From assembly GCF_002356115.1 (NCBI RefSeq), contig NZ_AP014836.1, positions 1,737,091 through 1,801,090 of the forward strand: a stretch of DNA of 64,000 nucleotides, in the 5' to 3' direction. The notes under the pieces are model-generated. The model saw only the letters and a program-made list of their open reading frames with translations. It did not search any database and had not been told where the DNA came from. The number at the start of each line of letters is the position of its first letter. The first letter of the stretch is position 1. Made by a program: the position numbers and the translations under genes. This stretch comes from Candidatus Nitrosoglobus terrae. Its GTDB lineage: Bacteria; Pseudomonadota; Gammaproteobacteria; Nitrosococcales; Nitrosococcaceae. Below are positions 28,534 through 37,255 of this stretch, piece by piece.

Positions 28534-29917
28534 ATTAATAATTTTTTGGCTTATTACCCAAAATCTAGCTTATGAAACTGCTTTAGCTTTCTCTAACGAT
28601 TCAGGGCAACCCATTCATATTGAAGCTGATCGAGGGGAGCTAGACAACCGCAAACAGGTTGCTATTTATTATGGTAACGTACACCTTACCCAAGACAATT
28701 TACGTATTGACTCCGATACGCTTACTATTTTTTATACTCCAGAGAAAAAAATCAAGAAAGCCATTGCGGAAGGTCAGCCTGCTTGGTATCGGCAGCAATC
28801 TAATGATGATAGTGAAGATATGCGAGCTAAAGCCCTCAAAATAGAATACCATGCCGATAATGCCACTATCTATCTCTTCCAAAAAGCCCATGTTTGGCAA
28901 GGTACAAACGAGTTTACTGGAGATCGGATTGTATATGATACAGAGCACCGTATTGTCAGAGGCCAAGGCTCTAAAGCTGGATCTGGGCGTGTACACGTTA
29001 CTATCCGCCCTGATGAAGTCGAACCCTCACCCAATAATTCTAACTCTACTCCTAAAAACTCAGATTCTACACCATCTCTAGCAGCTCCTCCTAAAAATCA
29101 GGTAGCCGATAATCAGCAGCTTAAAAGCGGAGAAGATCAAGGCCGTACCACAGATTGGCTGGCTTTATACGATAGCGCTAATATTAAGAGTAACCAAATA
29201 ATACTTCTCCAGCCACGTACTCAAGTCACCATTATTAATCGCAAAGATGAGTGGCTCCATATCACTACGCTCATAAAAGGTGAGCTGCTAGAAGGCTGGG
29301 TCGAAAAGAAGTTTATTCGGTTACCTGAATCAAATACAGATTCTATATCCTCCTCTCCCATCCCTATAGAATCTTCTAAAAATCAGGTAGTTAAAAATCA
29401 AAAATCTGAAAGCAGGCAGGCTCAAAATCGTACCACAGATTGGCTAAATTTATACGCTAGCACTGATATTAAAAGTAACAAGGTAGCCCGTCTTCAGCCC
29501 CAGACCCAAGTCACTATTATAGATCGCAAGGATGAATGGCTCTATATCACTGCTCTTGTAGAAGGCGAGCTACTGGAAGGTTGGGCTGAGAAAAAATTTA
29601 TTCAATTACCCGAAACAAGTATGAATTCTACGCACCCCTCTCCCATCCCTATAGAATCTTCTAAAAATCAGATAGTTAAAAATCAAAAAATTGAGATCGG
29701 ACAAGATCGGGGTCGCACTGCAGATTGGCTAAGTTTATACGCTAGCGCTAATATTAAAAGTAACAAGGTAGCCCTTCTTCAGCCCCATACCCAAATCACC
29801 ATTATAGATCGCAAAGGAGCCTGGATCTATCTCACTGCCCTCGTAGAAGGCGAGCTACTGGAAGGTTGGGCCGAAGGGAGATTTATTCAACTACTAGAGT
29901 CCAGTCAGCCGAAATAA
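28511..29917 (+). CDS. lptA: LPS transport protein LptA fused to three SH3-like domains
   Basis: The N-terminal half is LptA, the periplasmic bridge for LPS: signal peptide to about residue 26 (ending YETALA), then the OstA/LptA fold ([51 protein letters not shown]). After a Ser/Pro/Asn-rich linker at about 176-205 come three bacterial SH3-like modules, each with DWLxLY, SNxxxxLQPxTQ(V/I)TII and GELLEGW, the Trp falling at residues 216, 311 and 406. They repeat with a 95-residue period. Normal LptA is about 160-190 residues, so the 468-residue protein is unusual. AGAGGAG precedes the ATG, which overlaps lptC by 23 bases. The SH3 modules may bind peptidoglycan or a protein partner (inference). 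Confidence 0.9.
   Translation: MPQQISLRLIIFWLITQNLAYETALAFSNDSGQPIHIEADRGELDNRKQVAIYYGNVHLTQDNLRIDSDTLTIFYTPEKKIKKAIAEGQPAWYRQQSNDDSEDMRAKALKIEYHADNATIYLFQKAHVWQGTNEFTGDRIVYDTEHRIVRGQGSKAGSGRVHVTIRPDEVEPSPNNSNSTPKNSDSTPSLAAPPKNQVADNQQLKSGEDQGRTTDWLALYDSANIKSNQIILLQPRTQVTIINRKDEWLHITTLIKGELLEGWVEKKFIRLPESNTDSISSSPIPIESSKNQVVKNQKSESRQAQNRTTDWLNLYASTDIKSNKVARLQPQTQVTIIDRKDEWLYITALVEGELLEGWAEKKFIQLPETSMNSTHPSPIPIESSKNQIVKNQKIEIGQDRGRTADWLSLYASANIKSNKVALLQPHTQITIIDRKGAWIYLTALVEGELLEGWAEGRFIQLLESSQPK
29132..29917 (+). repeat. Three in-frame tandem repeats (period 285 bp) inside lptA
   Basis: The conserved TGG codon of the DWLxLY motif falls at 29156, 29441 and 29726, so the period is exactly 285 bases. 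Copies 2 and 3 are closer to each other than to copy 1, and the linkers (ESSKNQ(V/I)VKNQ) are also repeated. This points to duplication of a module inside the gene. Confidence 0.9.
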
Positions 29918-29928
29918 TTACATTATCC

Positions 29929-30654
29929 ATGAGCAGACTATCAGCAGATCATCTCGCCAAGCGCTATCAATCTCGATGGGTTGTTAAAGATGTCTCTCTA
30001 GAGCTTTTAAGCGGTGAAGTTGTGGGATTATTAGGCCCAAATGGTGCAGGTAAAACGACCTGTTTTTATATGTTAGTGGGATTAATTCCATCTGATAAAG
30101 GGCTAATTTCCCTAGATCACCATGACATTACTCACTACCCTATTCATCGTCGCGCTCGTCTAGGAATCAGCTACCTTCCCCAAGAAGCTTCAGTTTTTCG
30201 TAAGCTAACCGCCGCTGACAATATTGCTGCTATAGCTGAAACTAGATCCGATCTGACAAAGCCTCAGCGCAAGGATTTAGTCGACAGTTTACTACATGAA
30301 TTAAATATTATGCATGTAAAAGATACCCTAGGCATGAGTCTCTCAGGCGGGGAACGTCGACGAGTTGAGATCGCTCGTGCACTGGCAGTAGATCCACAGT
30401 TTATATTATTAGATGAGCCTTTTGCTGGCGTTGATCCTATCTCAGTACTTGATATCCAAGGTATTATTCGGCACCTCATAGCCCGCGGCATTGGCGTTTT
30501 AATTACTGATCATAATGTTCGAGAAACTCTCGGGATCTGCAAACATGCCTATATTGTTAATGCAGGGGAGGTCATTGCTAAAGGCGAGCCTCAGGAAATT
30601 CTTAATAATGAGCGGGTAAAAGAAGTTTATTTAGGATATAATTTTTATCTTTAG
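29929..30654 (+). CDS. lptB: LPS export ATP-binding protein LptB
   Basis: LptB is the cytoplasmic ATPase of the LptB2FG LPS extractor. The start is the ATG at 29929 ([13 protein letters not shown]); an upstream frame from 29866 would read 21 codons inside lptA without homology. It has Walker [17 protein letters not shown], the Q-loop [12 protein letters not shown] typical of LptB, signature [19 protein letters not shown], Walker [13 protein letters not shown] and switch DHNVRETL. The 241 residues are normal. It begins 11 bases after lptA. Confidence 0.96.
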   Translation: MSRLSADHLAKRYQSRWVVKDVSLELLSGEVVGLLGPNGAGKTTCFYMLVGLIPSDKGLISLDHHDITHYPIHRRARLGISYLPQEASVFRKLTAADNIAAIAETRSDLTKPQRKDLVDSLLHELNIMHVKDTLGMSLSGGERRRVEIARALAVDPQFILLDEPFAGVDPISVLDIQGIIRHLIARGIGVLITDHNVRETLGICKHAYIVNAGEVIAKGEPQEILNNERVKEVYLGYNFYL

Positions 30655-30722
30655 CTGCCTTTGTGGCACATTTATTGCTTAATATTATAGCTAATCTTGC
30701 CATAACAACAGATTTTCCAAAC

Positions 30723-32177
30723 ATGAAAACTTCTCTTCAGTTACACTTGGGGCAGCAGCTCACCATGACCCCCCAAATGCAGCAAGCAATCCGCCTGCTG
30801 CAGCTCTCCTCCCTAGAGCTACAAACTGAGATTCAGCAAACGCTAGAATCTAACCCATTACTAGAGCAAATTGAAAGCGAGGAGGATCAGGAATATTTAC
30901 CCAGCCATGCTTTACAAAAAGAGTGTAATTCTGACAATAACGAATTAAACTCCTCTCTAAAAGAGGAAATTATCCCTGAAGATTTACTCTTGGATTCCAG
31001 CTGGAGCGATACTTATGATAGCGTATTGTTACTCACTTCCTCCGAGCAGGAGATCTTATCAGACTTAGCTCACCAAAAAAATAATGAAGAAACCTTGCAA
31101 GAATATCTGCTTGGGCAAGCCTATTTATCTTTTACTGATAAAAAAGATTTTACTATTGCAGCTAGCATTATTGATGCTATTAATGATGAGGGATATTTAT
31201 GCGATTCTCTCACAGAAATAATGCAAGATTTACAAAAAAATATAGTGATTGATCCTAATGATGTCAAAGTAGTGCTACACCGCATACAAAATTTTGATCC
31301 CCCAGGTATTGGAGCAAGTAACCTAAGTGAATGCCTACTACTACAACTCAAGCGCTACCCACCTGATACTCTCTGGTTAGAAGACGCTAAAAAACTGATT
31401 TCTCACCACCTAGAGGCACTTAGTAAACGAGATTACGCCCAAATAATGCGGGGAATGAAATTATCCGAACAGGATCTACTCGCGACTATTCGCTTAATTC
31501 AAACGCTTAACCCTCGTCCAGGAAATAAAATACAAGCCAATAGAGTAGAATATATAGTACCTGATATCTATGTTACTAAACGTGGTAATGGCCGCTGGGA
31601 AGTTGAGCTTAATCCTGACATAGTACCCACCCTCAGAGTGAATAATTATTATGCTAATCTTATTAAACGCGCGGATAGTAGTTTCACTAACAGCTACCTT
31701 AAAAACCAGCTCCAAGAAGCCCGTTGGTTTTTAAAAAGCCTGCATAATCGTAATGAAACGCTACTTAAGACCGCTTGCTGCATTATCGATCGTCAGCAAG
31801 CATTCTTAGAATATGGCGATAAAGCTATGCAACCTTTAGTTTTACATGATATCGCTAAGGCAATTTCTATGCATGAATCAACTATCTCTCGCGTGACTAC
31901 TAACAAGTACATATATACCCCCCAAGGAATTTATGAGCTGAAGCATTTCTTCTCTAACCACGTGGCTTCACAAAATGGTAAGGAATGTTCTGCAACAGCT
32001 ATTCGCGCAATCATTAAAAAACTCATTGCAGTAGAAGATCCCCGCAACCCCCTAAGCGATGACAAAATTGCGCAAAACCTAGCTAAGCAAGGAATTAAAG
32101 TAGCGCGGCGTACTATTGCTAAATATCGAGAGTTCCTAAATATATCCACCTCTCATGAGCGAAAACGTTTAATCTAA
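30723..32177 (+). CDS. rpoN: RNA polymerase sigma-54 factor
   Basis: Sigma-54 directs polymerase to -24/-12 promoters that need AAA+ activators. The ATG at 30723 starts the conserved region I (MKTSLQLHLGQQLTMTPQMQQAIRLLQLSSLELQTEI); a longer frame from 30663 is not supported. The core-binding domain follows, then the DNA-binding HTH (SMHESTISRVTTNKYIYTPQGIYELKHFFS) and the RpoN box as ARRTIAKYRE, a close match to the canonical ARRTVAKYRE. At 484 residues it is full length. Position between lptB and hpf is the standard gammaproteobacterial order. Confidence 0.97.
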   Translation: MKTSLQLHLGQQLTMTPQMQQAIRLLQLSSLELQTEIQQTLESNPLLEQIESEEDQEYLPSHALQKECNSDNNELNSSLKEEIIPEDLLLDSSWSDTYDSVLLLTSSEQEILSDLAHQKNNEETLQEYLLGQAYLSFTDKKDFTIAASIIDAINDEGYLCDSLTEIMQDLQKNIVIDPNDVKVVLHRIQNFDPPGIGASNLSECLLLQLKRYPPDTLWLEDAKKLISHHLEALSKRDYAQIMRGMKLSEQDLLATIRLIQTLNPRPGNKIQANRVEYIVPDIYVTKRGNGRWEVELNPDIVPTLRVNNYYANLIKRADSSFTNSYLKNQLQEARWFLKSLHNRNETLLKTACCIIDRQQAFLEYGDKAMQPLVLHDIAKAISMHESTISRVTTNKYIYTPQGIYELKHFFSNHVASQNGKECSATAIRAIIKKLIAVEDPRNPLSDDKIAQNLAKQGIKVARRTIAKYREFLNISTSHERKRLI

Positions 32178-32202
32178 CCTGCTATAAACAATAGGAGTAG
32201 TT

Positions 32203-32523
32203 ATGCAAATAAATATTACTGGTCACCATATCGAAGTCACTCAAGCGTTACGTCATTACGTAGAAAATAAATGCCAGCGCTTAGAGCGTCACTTCGATCA
32301 ATTGTCTAGTATTCATGTAGTACTTAGCGTTGAAAAAACAAGGAAAAAGGCTGAAGCAACCTTGCACCTTGGAGGGGTTAGCGTGTTTGCTTCATCTGAA
32401 GATGAGGATATGTATGCGGCTATAGATAATCTAGTTGATAAATTACACCGACAGACTAAAAAACAACGAGATAAACTCAACGATCATCATCGTAGTGAGG
32501 GGATAGAAGAAAAAAATAAATAA
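32203..32523 (+). CDS. hpf: Ribosome hibernation-promoting factor, short form
   Basis: A 106-residue HPF/YfiA-family protein that binds the decoding centre of stalled ribosomes and promotes 100S dimers in stationary phase. It starts MQINITGHHIEVTQALRHYVENKCQRLERHFDQL and has the HxDGxDMYAAID-like segment as SSEDEDMYAAIDNLVDKLHRQTKKQRDKL. It lacks the long C-terminal dimerisation domain, so it is the short type. AATAGGAG precedes the ATG. It lies 25 bases after rpoN. Confidence 0.95.
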   Translation: MQINITGHHIEVTQALRHYVENKCQRLERHFDQLSSIHVVLSVEKTRKKAEATLHLGGVSVFASSEDEDMYAAIDNLVDKLHRQTKKQRDKLNDHHRSEGIEEKNK

Positions 32524-32542
32524 AGAATTATACAGAAAGCAC

Positions 32543-33028
32543 ATGCGAGTTACCGAGATCCTAGTTCCTCAAAAAATTGCTATTGGCGCTACTGCCAGCA
32601 GCAAGAAGCGAGTATTAGAGCAACTTAGCGAGTTACTGGCGCACGGTGCAGATGACGTAGACTCAAAAGAAATCTTTGAACGTTTACTTGCTAGGGAACG
32701 TCTTGGAAGTACTAGCCTTGGGAAAGGAGTCGCTATTCCCCATGCCCGTATAAGTAGTAGTCAATACCCTTTAGTTGCATTTATGCGTCTAGAACAAGGA
32801 ATTGATTTTGATGCCATAGATCAGCAGCCAATAGACCTATTTTTTGCCTTACTCGTCCCTGAAGAGTCAACAGAAACTCACTTACAACTACTCTCCCAAT
32901 TAGCAGCAATATTTCGTAACCATAAGCTACGGGACCATTTACGAGATGCTAAAGATCCAAATACTTTGCTAGAAGCCCTGAAAAAATGGGAACAAACCAC
33001 AACAGTCAATAACATTATTAATCATTAA
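32543..33028 (+). CDS. ptsN: Nitrogen-type PTS EIIA component
   Basis: EIIA-Ntr receives phosphate from NPr/HPr-type carriers and regulates potassium and nitrogen/carbon processes by protein contact instead of transporting sugar. The 161-residue protein has the EIIA type-2 fold with the phosphorylatable histidine at residue 67 in LGKGVAIPHARI, and DLFFALLVPEESTETHLQLLSQLAAIF. It sits between hpf and the short hprK, followed by rapZ and the rest of the PTS. Confidence 0.95.
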   Translation: MRVTEILVPQKIAIGATASSKKRVLEQLSELLAHGADDVDSKEIFERLLARERLGSTSLGKGVAIPHARISSSQYPLVAFMRLEQGIDFDAIDQQPIDLFFALLVPEESTETHLQLLSQLAAIFRNHKLRDHLRDAKDPNTLLEALKKWEQTTTVNNIINH

Positions 33029-33043
33029 GCGAGCTCATACGAA

Positions 33044-33568
33044 ATGGATTCCCCTAGCCAAAGCAGCGCAATAGGCCATGGGGTACTGCTAGTGATTTTT
33101 AACTTAGGAGTCCTATTAACTGGAGAAAGCGGTATTGGCAAAAGTAGTTTAGCTTTAGAGTTAATTAGACGAGGGCACCATCTAATTGCTGATGACACTC
33201 CCATTTTTCATCGCGAAGGATCTACTAAACTAATAGGCAGCTGTCCTTATATATTACAGGATTTTTTAGCAGTACCCGGCCTAGGAGTCATCAATATCCG
33301 CGCTATTTATGGCGATCAAGCTATTATTGATCATCACCCACTTGATTTCGTTATTCGCCTTATTCCTAATAAGTATATTGAGCCACTAACCCGTAGCTTA
33401 GGCCAATGGGAGCAATTAGGCATTAAAATGACTGAGCTTACCTTACCTTTAGCAGGAAATATTCCACAGGCAACCATGATAGAAACAGCTGTTCAAGATT
33501 ATCAGCTACGGTTGAAAAACTATGATGCCTTACTTGAGCTACAAAAGCGACAAAATAAATCTATCTAA
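33044..33568 (+). CDS. hprK: HPr kinase/phosphorylase, kinase domain only
   Basis: A 174-residue protein that matches the catalytic half of HprK: HGVLLVIFNLGVLLTGESGIGKSSLALELIRRGHHLIADD holds the Walker A loop (GESGIGKS) and the following His/Asp. VPGLGVINIRAIYGDQAI is the signature region, and LPLAGNIPQATMIETA is the C-terminal K-loop region. Canonical HprK has about 130 more residues at the N-terminus; only 15 bases separate this gene from ptsN, so that domain is absent. Short HprK proteins are known in Alphaproteobacteria. HPr phosphorylation at Ser is the likely activity, inferred from the family. Confidence 0.88.
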   Translation: MDSPSQSSAIGHGVLLVIFNLGVLLTGESGIGKSSLALELIRRGHHLIADDTPIFHREGSTKLIGSCPYILQDFLAVPGLGVINIRAIYGDQAIIDHHPLDFVIRLIPNKYIEPLTRSLGQWEQLGIKMTELTLPLAGNIPQATMIETAVQDYQLRLKNYDALLELQKRQNKSI

Positions 33569-33677
33569 TGCTTACTGCTAGGTTAAGAAAAAGATAACAG
33601 TTTTTATAATATTCTATTTTGTATACATACATTATTCATAGATGAACTTCGCTTAAAATAAAACTAGTGTAGATCCA

Positions 33678-34523
33678 ATGAGATTGATTATCATTAGCGG
33701 GGTATCAGGATCAGGAAAAAGCATCGCTCTTCATGCTTTAGAAGATCAGGGTTATTACTGTATTGATAACCTCCCTATCGATCTTCTCCCCCATTTTGCC
33801 CAGAAAATGCAAGGAAGTACTAATCGACTGCGAGCTGCTGTTGGTATCGATGTGCGTAATCTCTCCCAAGAATTAAAACAATTTCCTCAGATTCTAAAGG
33901 AAATTGAAAGCACAGGAATTGAGTGTCGTATTATCTTCTTGGATGCTAATGATGCAACACTCCTTAAACGTTTCAGTGAAACCCGTCGTAAGCACCCATT
34001 CGGTCATATCCCTCTAGCAGAGGCAATTCGCCATGAACGAAACTTACTAGAAGCTATTTCTGAGAAAGCTAACCTTAGGATAGACACCACGTGCACTACA
34101 GTGCACCAGCTACGAGATTTAATTAGCGAACGAATTGGCAATAGCGCCTCTACAGAGATGTCAGTATTATTTCAATCCTTTGGCTATAAGCATGGAGTTC
34201 CTTTAGATGCTGATTTTGTGTTCGATGTCCGCTGCCTACCTAATCCTCATTGGGAACCCCATTTACGCCCCTTGACGGGGCGCGATCCAGAAGTTATTTC
34301 CTATCTTGAGCGCCATAAGATCGTCGCCAATATGAAACAAGATTTAATTATATTTTTACAACACTGGCTACAACATTTTCAAAATACCAATCGCAGCTAT
34401 TTAACTGTTGCTATTGGCTGTACAGGAGGACAACATCGTTCTGTTTATTTAGTAGAGCAGCTTACAGCTCATTTCCGCTTCCTTCACGACCAAGTGCTTT
34501 GCCGTCATCGAGAGTTATCATGA
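33678..34523 (+). CDS. rapZ: RapZ nucleotide-binding protein
   Basis: RapZ (YvcJ family) binds nucleotides. In E. coli it is the adaptor that brings the sRNA GlmZ to RNase E to control GlmS. The 281-residue protein has Walker [30 protein letters not shown], Walker B-like region, and the C-terminal IGCTGGQHRSVYLVEQL motif. It follows hprK after a 109-base AT-rich gap that could hold a promoter. Its stop overlaps the next gene by ATGA. Whether GlmZ regulation exists in this organism is not known. Confidence 0.94.
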   Translation: MRLIIISGVSGSGKSIALHALEDQGYYCIDNLPIDLLPHFAQKMQGSTNRLRAAVGIDVRNLSQELKQFPQILKEIESTGIECRIIFLDANDATLLKRFSETRRKHPFGHIPLAEAIRHERNLLEAISEKANLRIDTTCTTVHQLRDLISERIGNSASTEMSVLFQSFGYKHGVPLDADFVFDVRCLPNPHWEPHLRPLTGRDPEVISYLERHKIVANMKQDLIIFLQHWLQHFQNTNRSYLTVAIGCTGGQHRSVYLVEQLTAHFRFLHDQVLCRHRELS

Positions 34524-34936
34524 CTGTCGGCGTACTTATCATTACCCACGACAATATTGGTCCGTCTTTACTAAATATCGCCAACGATATACTAGGGAGC
34601 TGTCCTTTGCAGCTTAAGGTATTACACGTTACCCGAGCATCTCATCTAGAATTCTTGCAAGCACAAGCACAAGTATTGATAAATAGCTTAGATACAGGCC
34701 ATGGGGTCTTGATTTTAACAGACATGTATGGCTCTACACCTAGTAATATTGCCTGCAATGCAGCTGATAAAAAACACGCTCAAGTAGTATCAGGTCTTAA
34801 CCTGCCCATGCTAATACGGGTACTTAATTATTCACGCCTAAGCCTTAATGAGCTAACAGAAAAAGCAATCAGCGGTGGACGTGAAGGAGTCCATATCTGC
34901 CTGACTACGATAGAGAAACATAATGATACGCGGTGA
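34520..34936 (+). CDS. Mannose-family PTS EIIA component
   Basis: A 138-residue EIIA of the mannose (fructose IIA, type 4) family. The ATG at 34520 overlaps the rapZ stop (ATGA) and gives MTVGVLIITHDNIGPSLL with the phosphorylatable His10. A longer frame from 34499 inside rapZ is not supported. LILTDMYGSTPSNIACN and GLNLPMLIRVLNYS are also typical. No EIIB, EIIC or EIID is near, so it is probably a regulatory relay, not a sugar carrier. Its end overlaps ptsH by 14 bases. Confidence 0.92.
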   Translation: MTVGVLIITHDNIGPSLLNIANDILGSCPLQLKVLHVTRASHLEFLQAQAQVLINSLDTGHGVLILTDMYGSTPSNIACNAADKKHAQVVSGLNLPMLIRVLNYSRLSLNELTEKAISGGREGVHICLTTIEKHNDTR

Positions 34937-35192
34937 GGTCATTATTCTAAATAAATTAGGGTTACACGCCCGGGCTGCGGCCAAATTCGTTACTCTAGCT
35001 TCACAGTTTACCAGTGAGATACGAATCCAGCATAAAACAAAAGAGGCTAATGGTAAAAGTATCATGGGGATAATGATGCTTGCAGCTTCCCAAGGATCTC
35101 ACTTATGTATCACAGCCTCAGGATCCGATGAGATAGCAGCACTACAACAATTAGAAGCCTTAATTAATGAGCGCTTCGGGGAGCATGAATGA
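34923..35192 (+). CDS. ptsH: Phosphocarrier protein HPr (NPr-like)
   Basis: The 89-residue carrier has the phosphorylatable His15 in LNKLGLHARAAAKFV and a serine in NGKSIMGIMMLAAS, the HprK target region (Ser46-type). It takes phosphate from EI and passes it to the EIIA proteins of this cluster. The presence of both His and Ser sites agrees with the nearby hprK. It overlaps the end of the EIIA gene by 14 bases and is followed by ptsI after 34 bases. Confidence 0.95.
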   Translation: MIRGEVIILNKLGLHARAAAKFVTLASQFTSEIRIQHKTKEANGKSIMGIMMLAASQGSHLCITASGSDEIAALQQLEALINERFGEHE

Positions 35193-35226
35193 GCATTAGA
35201 GCCAATACCTCTCTCAGGACTAGAAT

Positions 35227-36975
35227 ATGACCTTAGCATTACATGGTATTGGAATCTCACGAGGCATTGGTATTGGTAAACCGCACATACTTGCACGAGA
35301 TCAGCCCGAGACTAATAAACGTATATTAGCGCCAAACCTCATCGAAGGTGAAATTCATAGATATCAAGCAGCCCTCAACACAGCTAAAGCGCAGCTACAC
35401 ACTATTCGAGAACAAATCCCCAGTAATGCTTCTATTGATATAGCCGCCTTTATCAATACCCACTTATTGATGCTTGAGGACAAGGCGCTTGCTACTGCCC
35501 CCATAGAGTTAATACAAACGCAACGCTGTAATGCCGAGTGGGCACTCATGCTACAGCATGATCTCCTAACAAAGATTTTTAATGAAATGGATGATCCTTA
35601 TCTTCGTGCCCGCAAAAATGATATAGATCACGTTGTCAATCGTATTCTAGGAATCCTCACTAATTCAGAGATATTCCGCCATGAGGATACGGGTAACCGG
35701 CTTAAAGGTTATATTGTATTGGCTGACGATTTAACGCCCCCGGATCTTGTGTTAATGCAGCAACAGCAAATCACGGGCTTTGTTACCGAACAAGGCGGCA
35801 CTAATTCCCACACTAGCATACTTGCTCGCAGTTTGGGAATCCCTGCAATTATCGGCCTGCGAGGAGCTCGGCGCTACATTCAAGATAATGAGATTATTAT
35901 TATTGATGGTGAACAAGGCGTTCTTCTTGCTGGGGTTGACGGGTTTCTTATTGGTAAATTTCAAGAAATACAAGCTGCTCAACGACGCAGGTTTTCCGTC
36001 TTGGCAAAACTCAAGCGCCAACCTGCTATCACCCTTGAAGGCCAAGCTATCACTTTAGAAGCCAATATCGAGCTGCCAGAAGATTTACCGTTAGTGGCTG
36101 ACTCCGGAGCCAGAGGCATAGGACTCTACCGCACTGAGTTCCTATATATGAACCGCACCACCCCGCCTAGCGAAGAAGAGCAGCTAGAAGCCTATACTCT
36201 CGTAACAAAAACCCTAGGAAACGTACCTATTACTATCCGTACTATCGATCTGGGTGCTGATAAAACAATCAATGGGAACTACGCAACTGTACCTGCGGCA
36301 ACTAATCCCGCCTTAGGCTTGCGCGCGATTCGTCTTTGTTTACGGGAACTAGGATTATTTCGGCCACAGTTACGGGCTATCCTCAGAACATCTGCACAAG
36401 CCTCTGTACGGCTATTACTACCTATGATCTGCACCCTACAAGAACTCATGCAAGTCATGGCATTACTAGAAGATTGTAAGCGAGAGCTTAAACAACAAGG
36501 CTTAAAGTATGATCCTGCTTTACCTGTAGGGGCAATGGTTGAAGTCCCAGCTACTGCTATCTGTGCTGATATTTTCGCACAACATTTAGATTTTCTTTCT
36601 ATTGGTACCAACGATCTTATCCAATACACATTGGCTATCGATCGCATTGATAATGAAGTTAATTATCTCTACGATCCCTTACATCCAGCGATACTACAGC
36701 TTATTTATCGCACTATTACCGCCGGAAAAAAGAGAGGGATAGCTGTCTCGATGTGCGGTGAAATGGCGGGAGATACTCACTATACTCGGTTACTATTAGC
36801 CCTAGGGTTACAGAATTTCAGCATGCATCCCGCCTCTCTACTGGAAGTGAAACGAATCATCAACAATAGTAACCAGCAGCGTCTCGCCCAATTTTCTCAA
36901 CGAATCTTGAGCTATCACGGATTTTCAGAAATACAAGCCTTATTGAGTCAAATGAACGAAGATCTCCCAGGTTAA
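35227..36975 (+). CDS. ptsI: Phosphoenolpyruvate-protein phosphotransferase (EI)
   Basis: EI takes phosphate from PEP and starts the PTS relay. The 582-residue protein has the swivelling phosphohistidine domain with the active His at residue 195 (GGTNSHTSILARSLGIPAIIGLRG) and the TIM-barrel PEP-binding domain (GARGIGLYRTEFLYMNR, TIRTIDLGADK, DFLSIGTNDLIQYTLAIDR, and SMCGEMAGD with the catalytic Cys). There is no N-terminal GAF domain, so it is not the EI-Ntr (PtsP) type. It ends the cluster. No sugar permease gene follows. Confidence 0.96.
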   Translation: MTLALHGIGISRGIGIGKPHILARDQPETNKRILAPNLIEGEIHRYQAALNTAKAQLHTIREQIPSNASIDIAAFINTHLLMLEDKALATAPIELIQTQRCNAEWALMLQHDLLTKIFNEMDDPYLRARKNDIDHVVNRILGILTNSEIFRHEDTGNRLKGYIVLADDLTPPDLVLMQQQQITGFVTEQGGTNSHTSILARSLGIPAIIGLRGARRYIQDNEIIIIDGEQGVLLAGVDGFLIGKFQEIQAAQRRRFSVLAKLKRQPAITLEGQAITLEANIELPEDLPLVADSGARGIGLYRTEFLYMNRTTPPSEEEQLEAYTLVTKTLGNVPITIRTIDLGADKTINGNYATVPAATNPALGLRAIRLCLRELGLFRPQLRAILRTSAQASVRLLLPMICTLQELMQVMALLEDCKRELKQQGLKYDPALPVGAMVEVPATAICADIFAQHLDFLSIGTNDLIQYTLAIDRIDNEVNYLYDPLHPAILQLIYRTITAGKKRGIAVSMCGEMAGDTHYTRLLLALGLQNFSMHPASLLEVKRIINNSNQQRLAQFSQRILSYHGFSEIQALLSQMNEDLPG

Positions 36976-37080
36976 CAATCTCCTTCTTCTAAACCTCACA
37001 AATCTGACTTAGCCTAGGTTAAGGCACCTCGCCAGCGCCTAGGAATTACAAACTCAAAATTCCCAATTCCATCAGTCTTA

Positions 37081-37098
37081 ATAGTGTTCCAACACTAT
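37081..37098. repeat. Short inverted repeat upstream of the GmrSD-like gene
   Basis: ATAGTGTT-CC-AACACTAT is a perfect 8-base inverted repeat with a 2-base centre, 158 bases before the gmrSD-like ATG, in the 280-base gap after ptsI. Its compact form resembles a protein-binding site more than a terminator. No binding protein can be named. Confidence 0.35.
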
Positions 37099-37255
37099 AT
37101 AGCTAAGCGGTTAACCCTAAGCCTTTTAGAAATACAGTCGATAATGCAACTATAGCGTTATTTTTGTATTTTTTAGAATAGCGATACCGTGTTTAGTAGC
37201 TACCAAAATTTCTAACGGTAATGAGTCAAGTATGGATGTAGCATAAGGAAAAATA

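Noticed and set aside
29132-29917. Repeats in lptA as a CRISPR-like or satellite array
   Set aside because: The period is 285 bases, a multiple of three, the reading frame is kept, and the changes are mostly conservative at the protein level.
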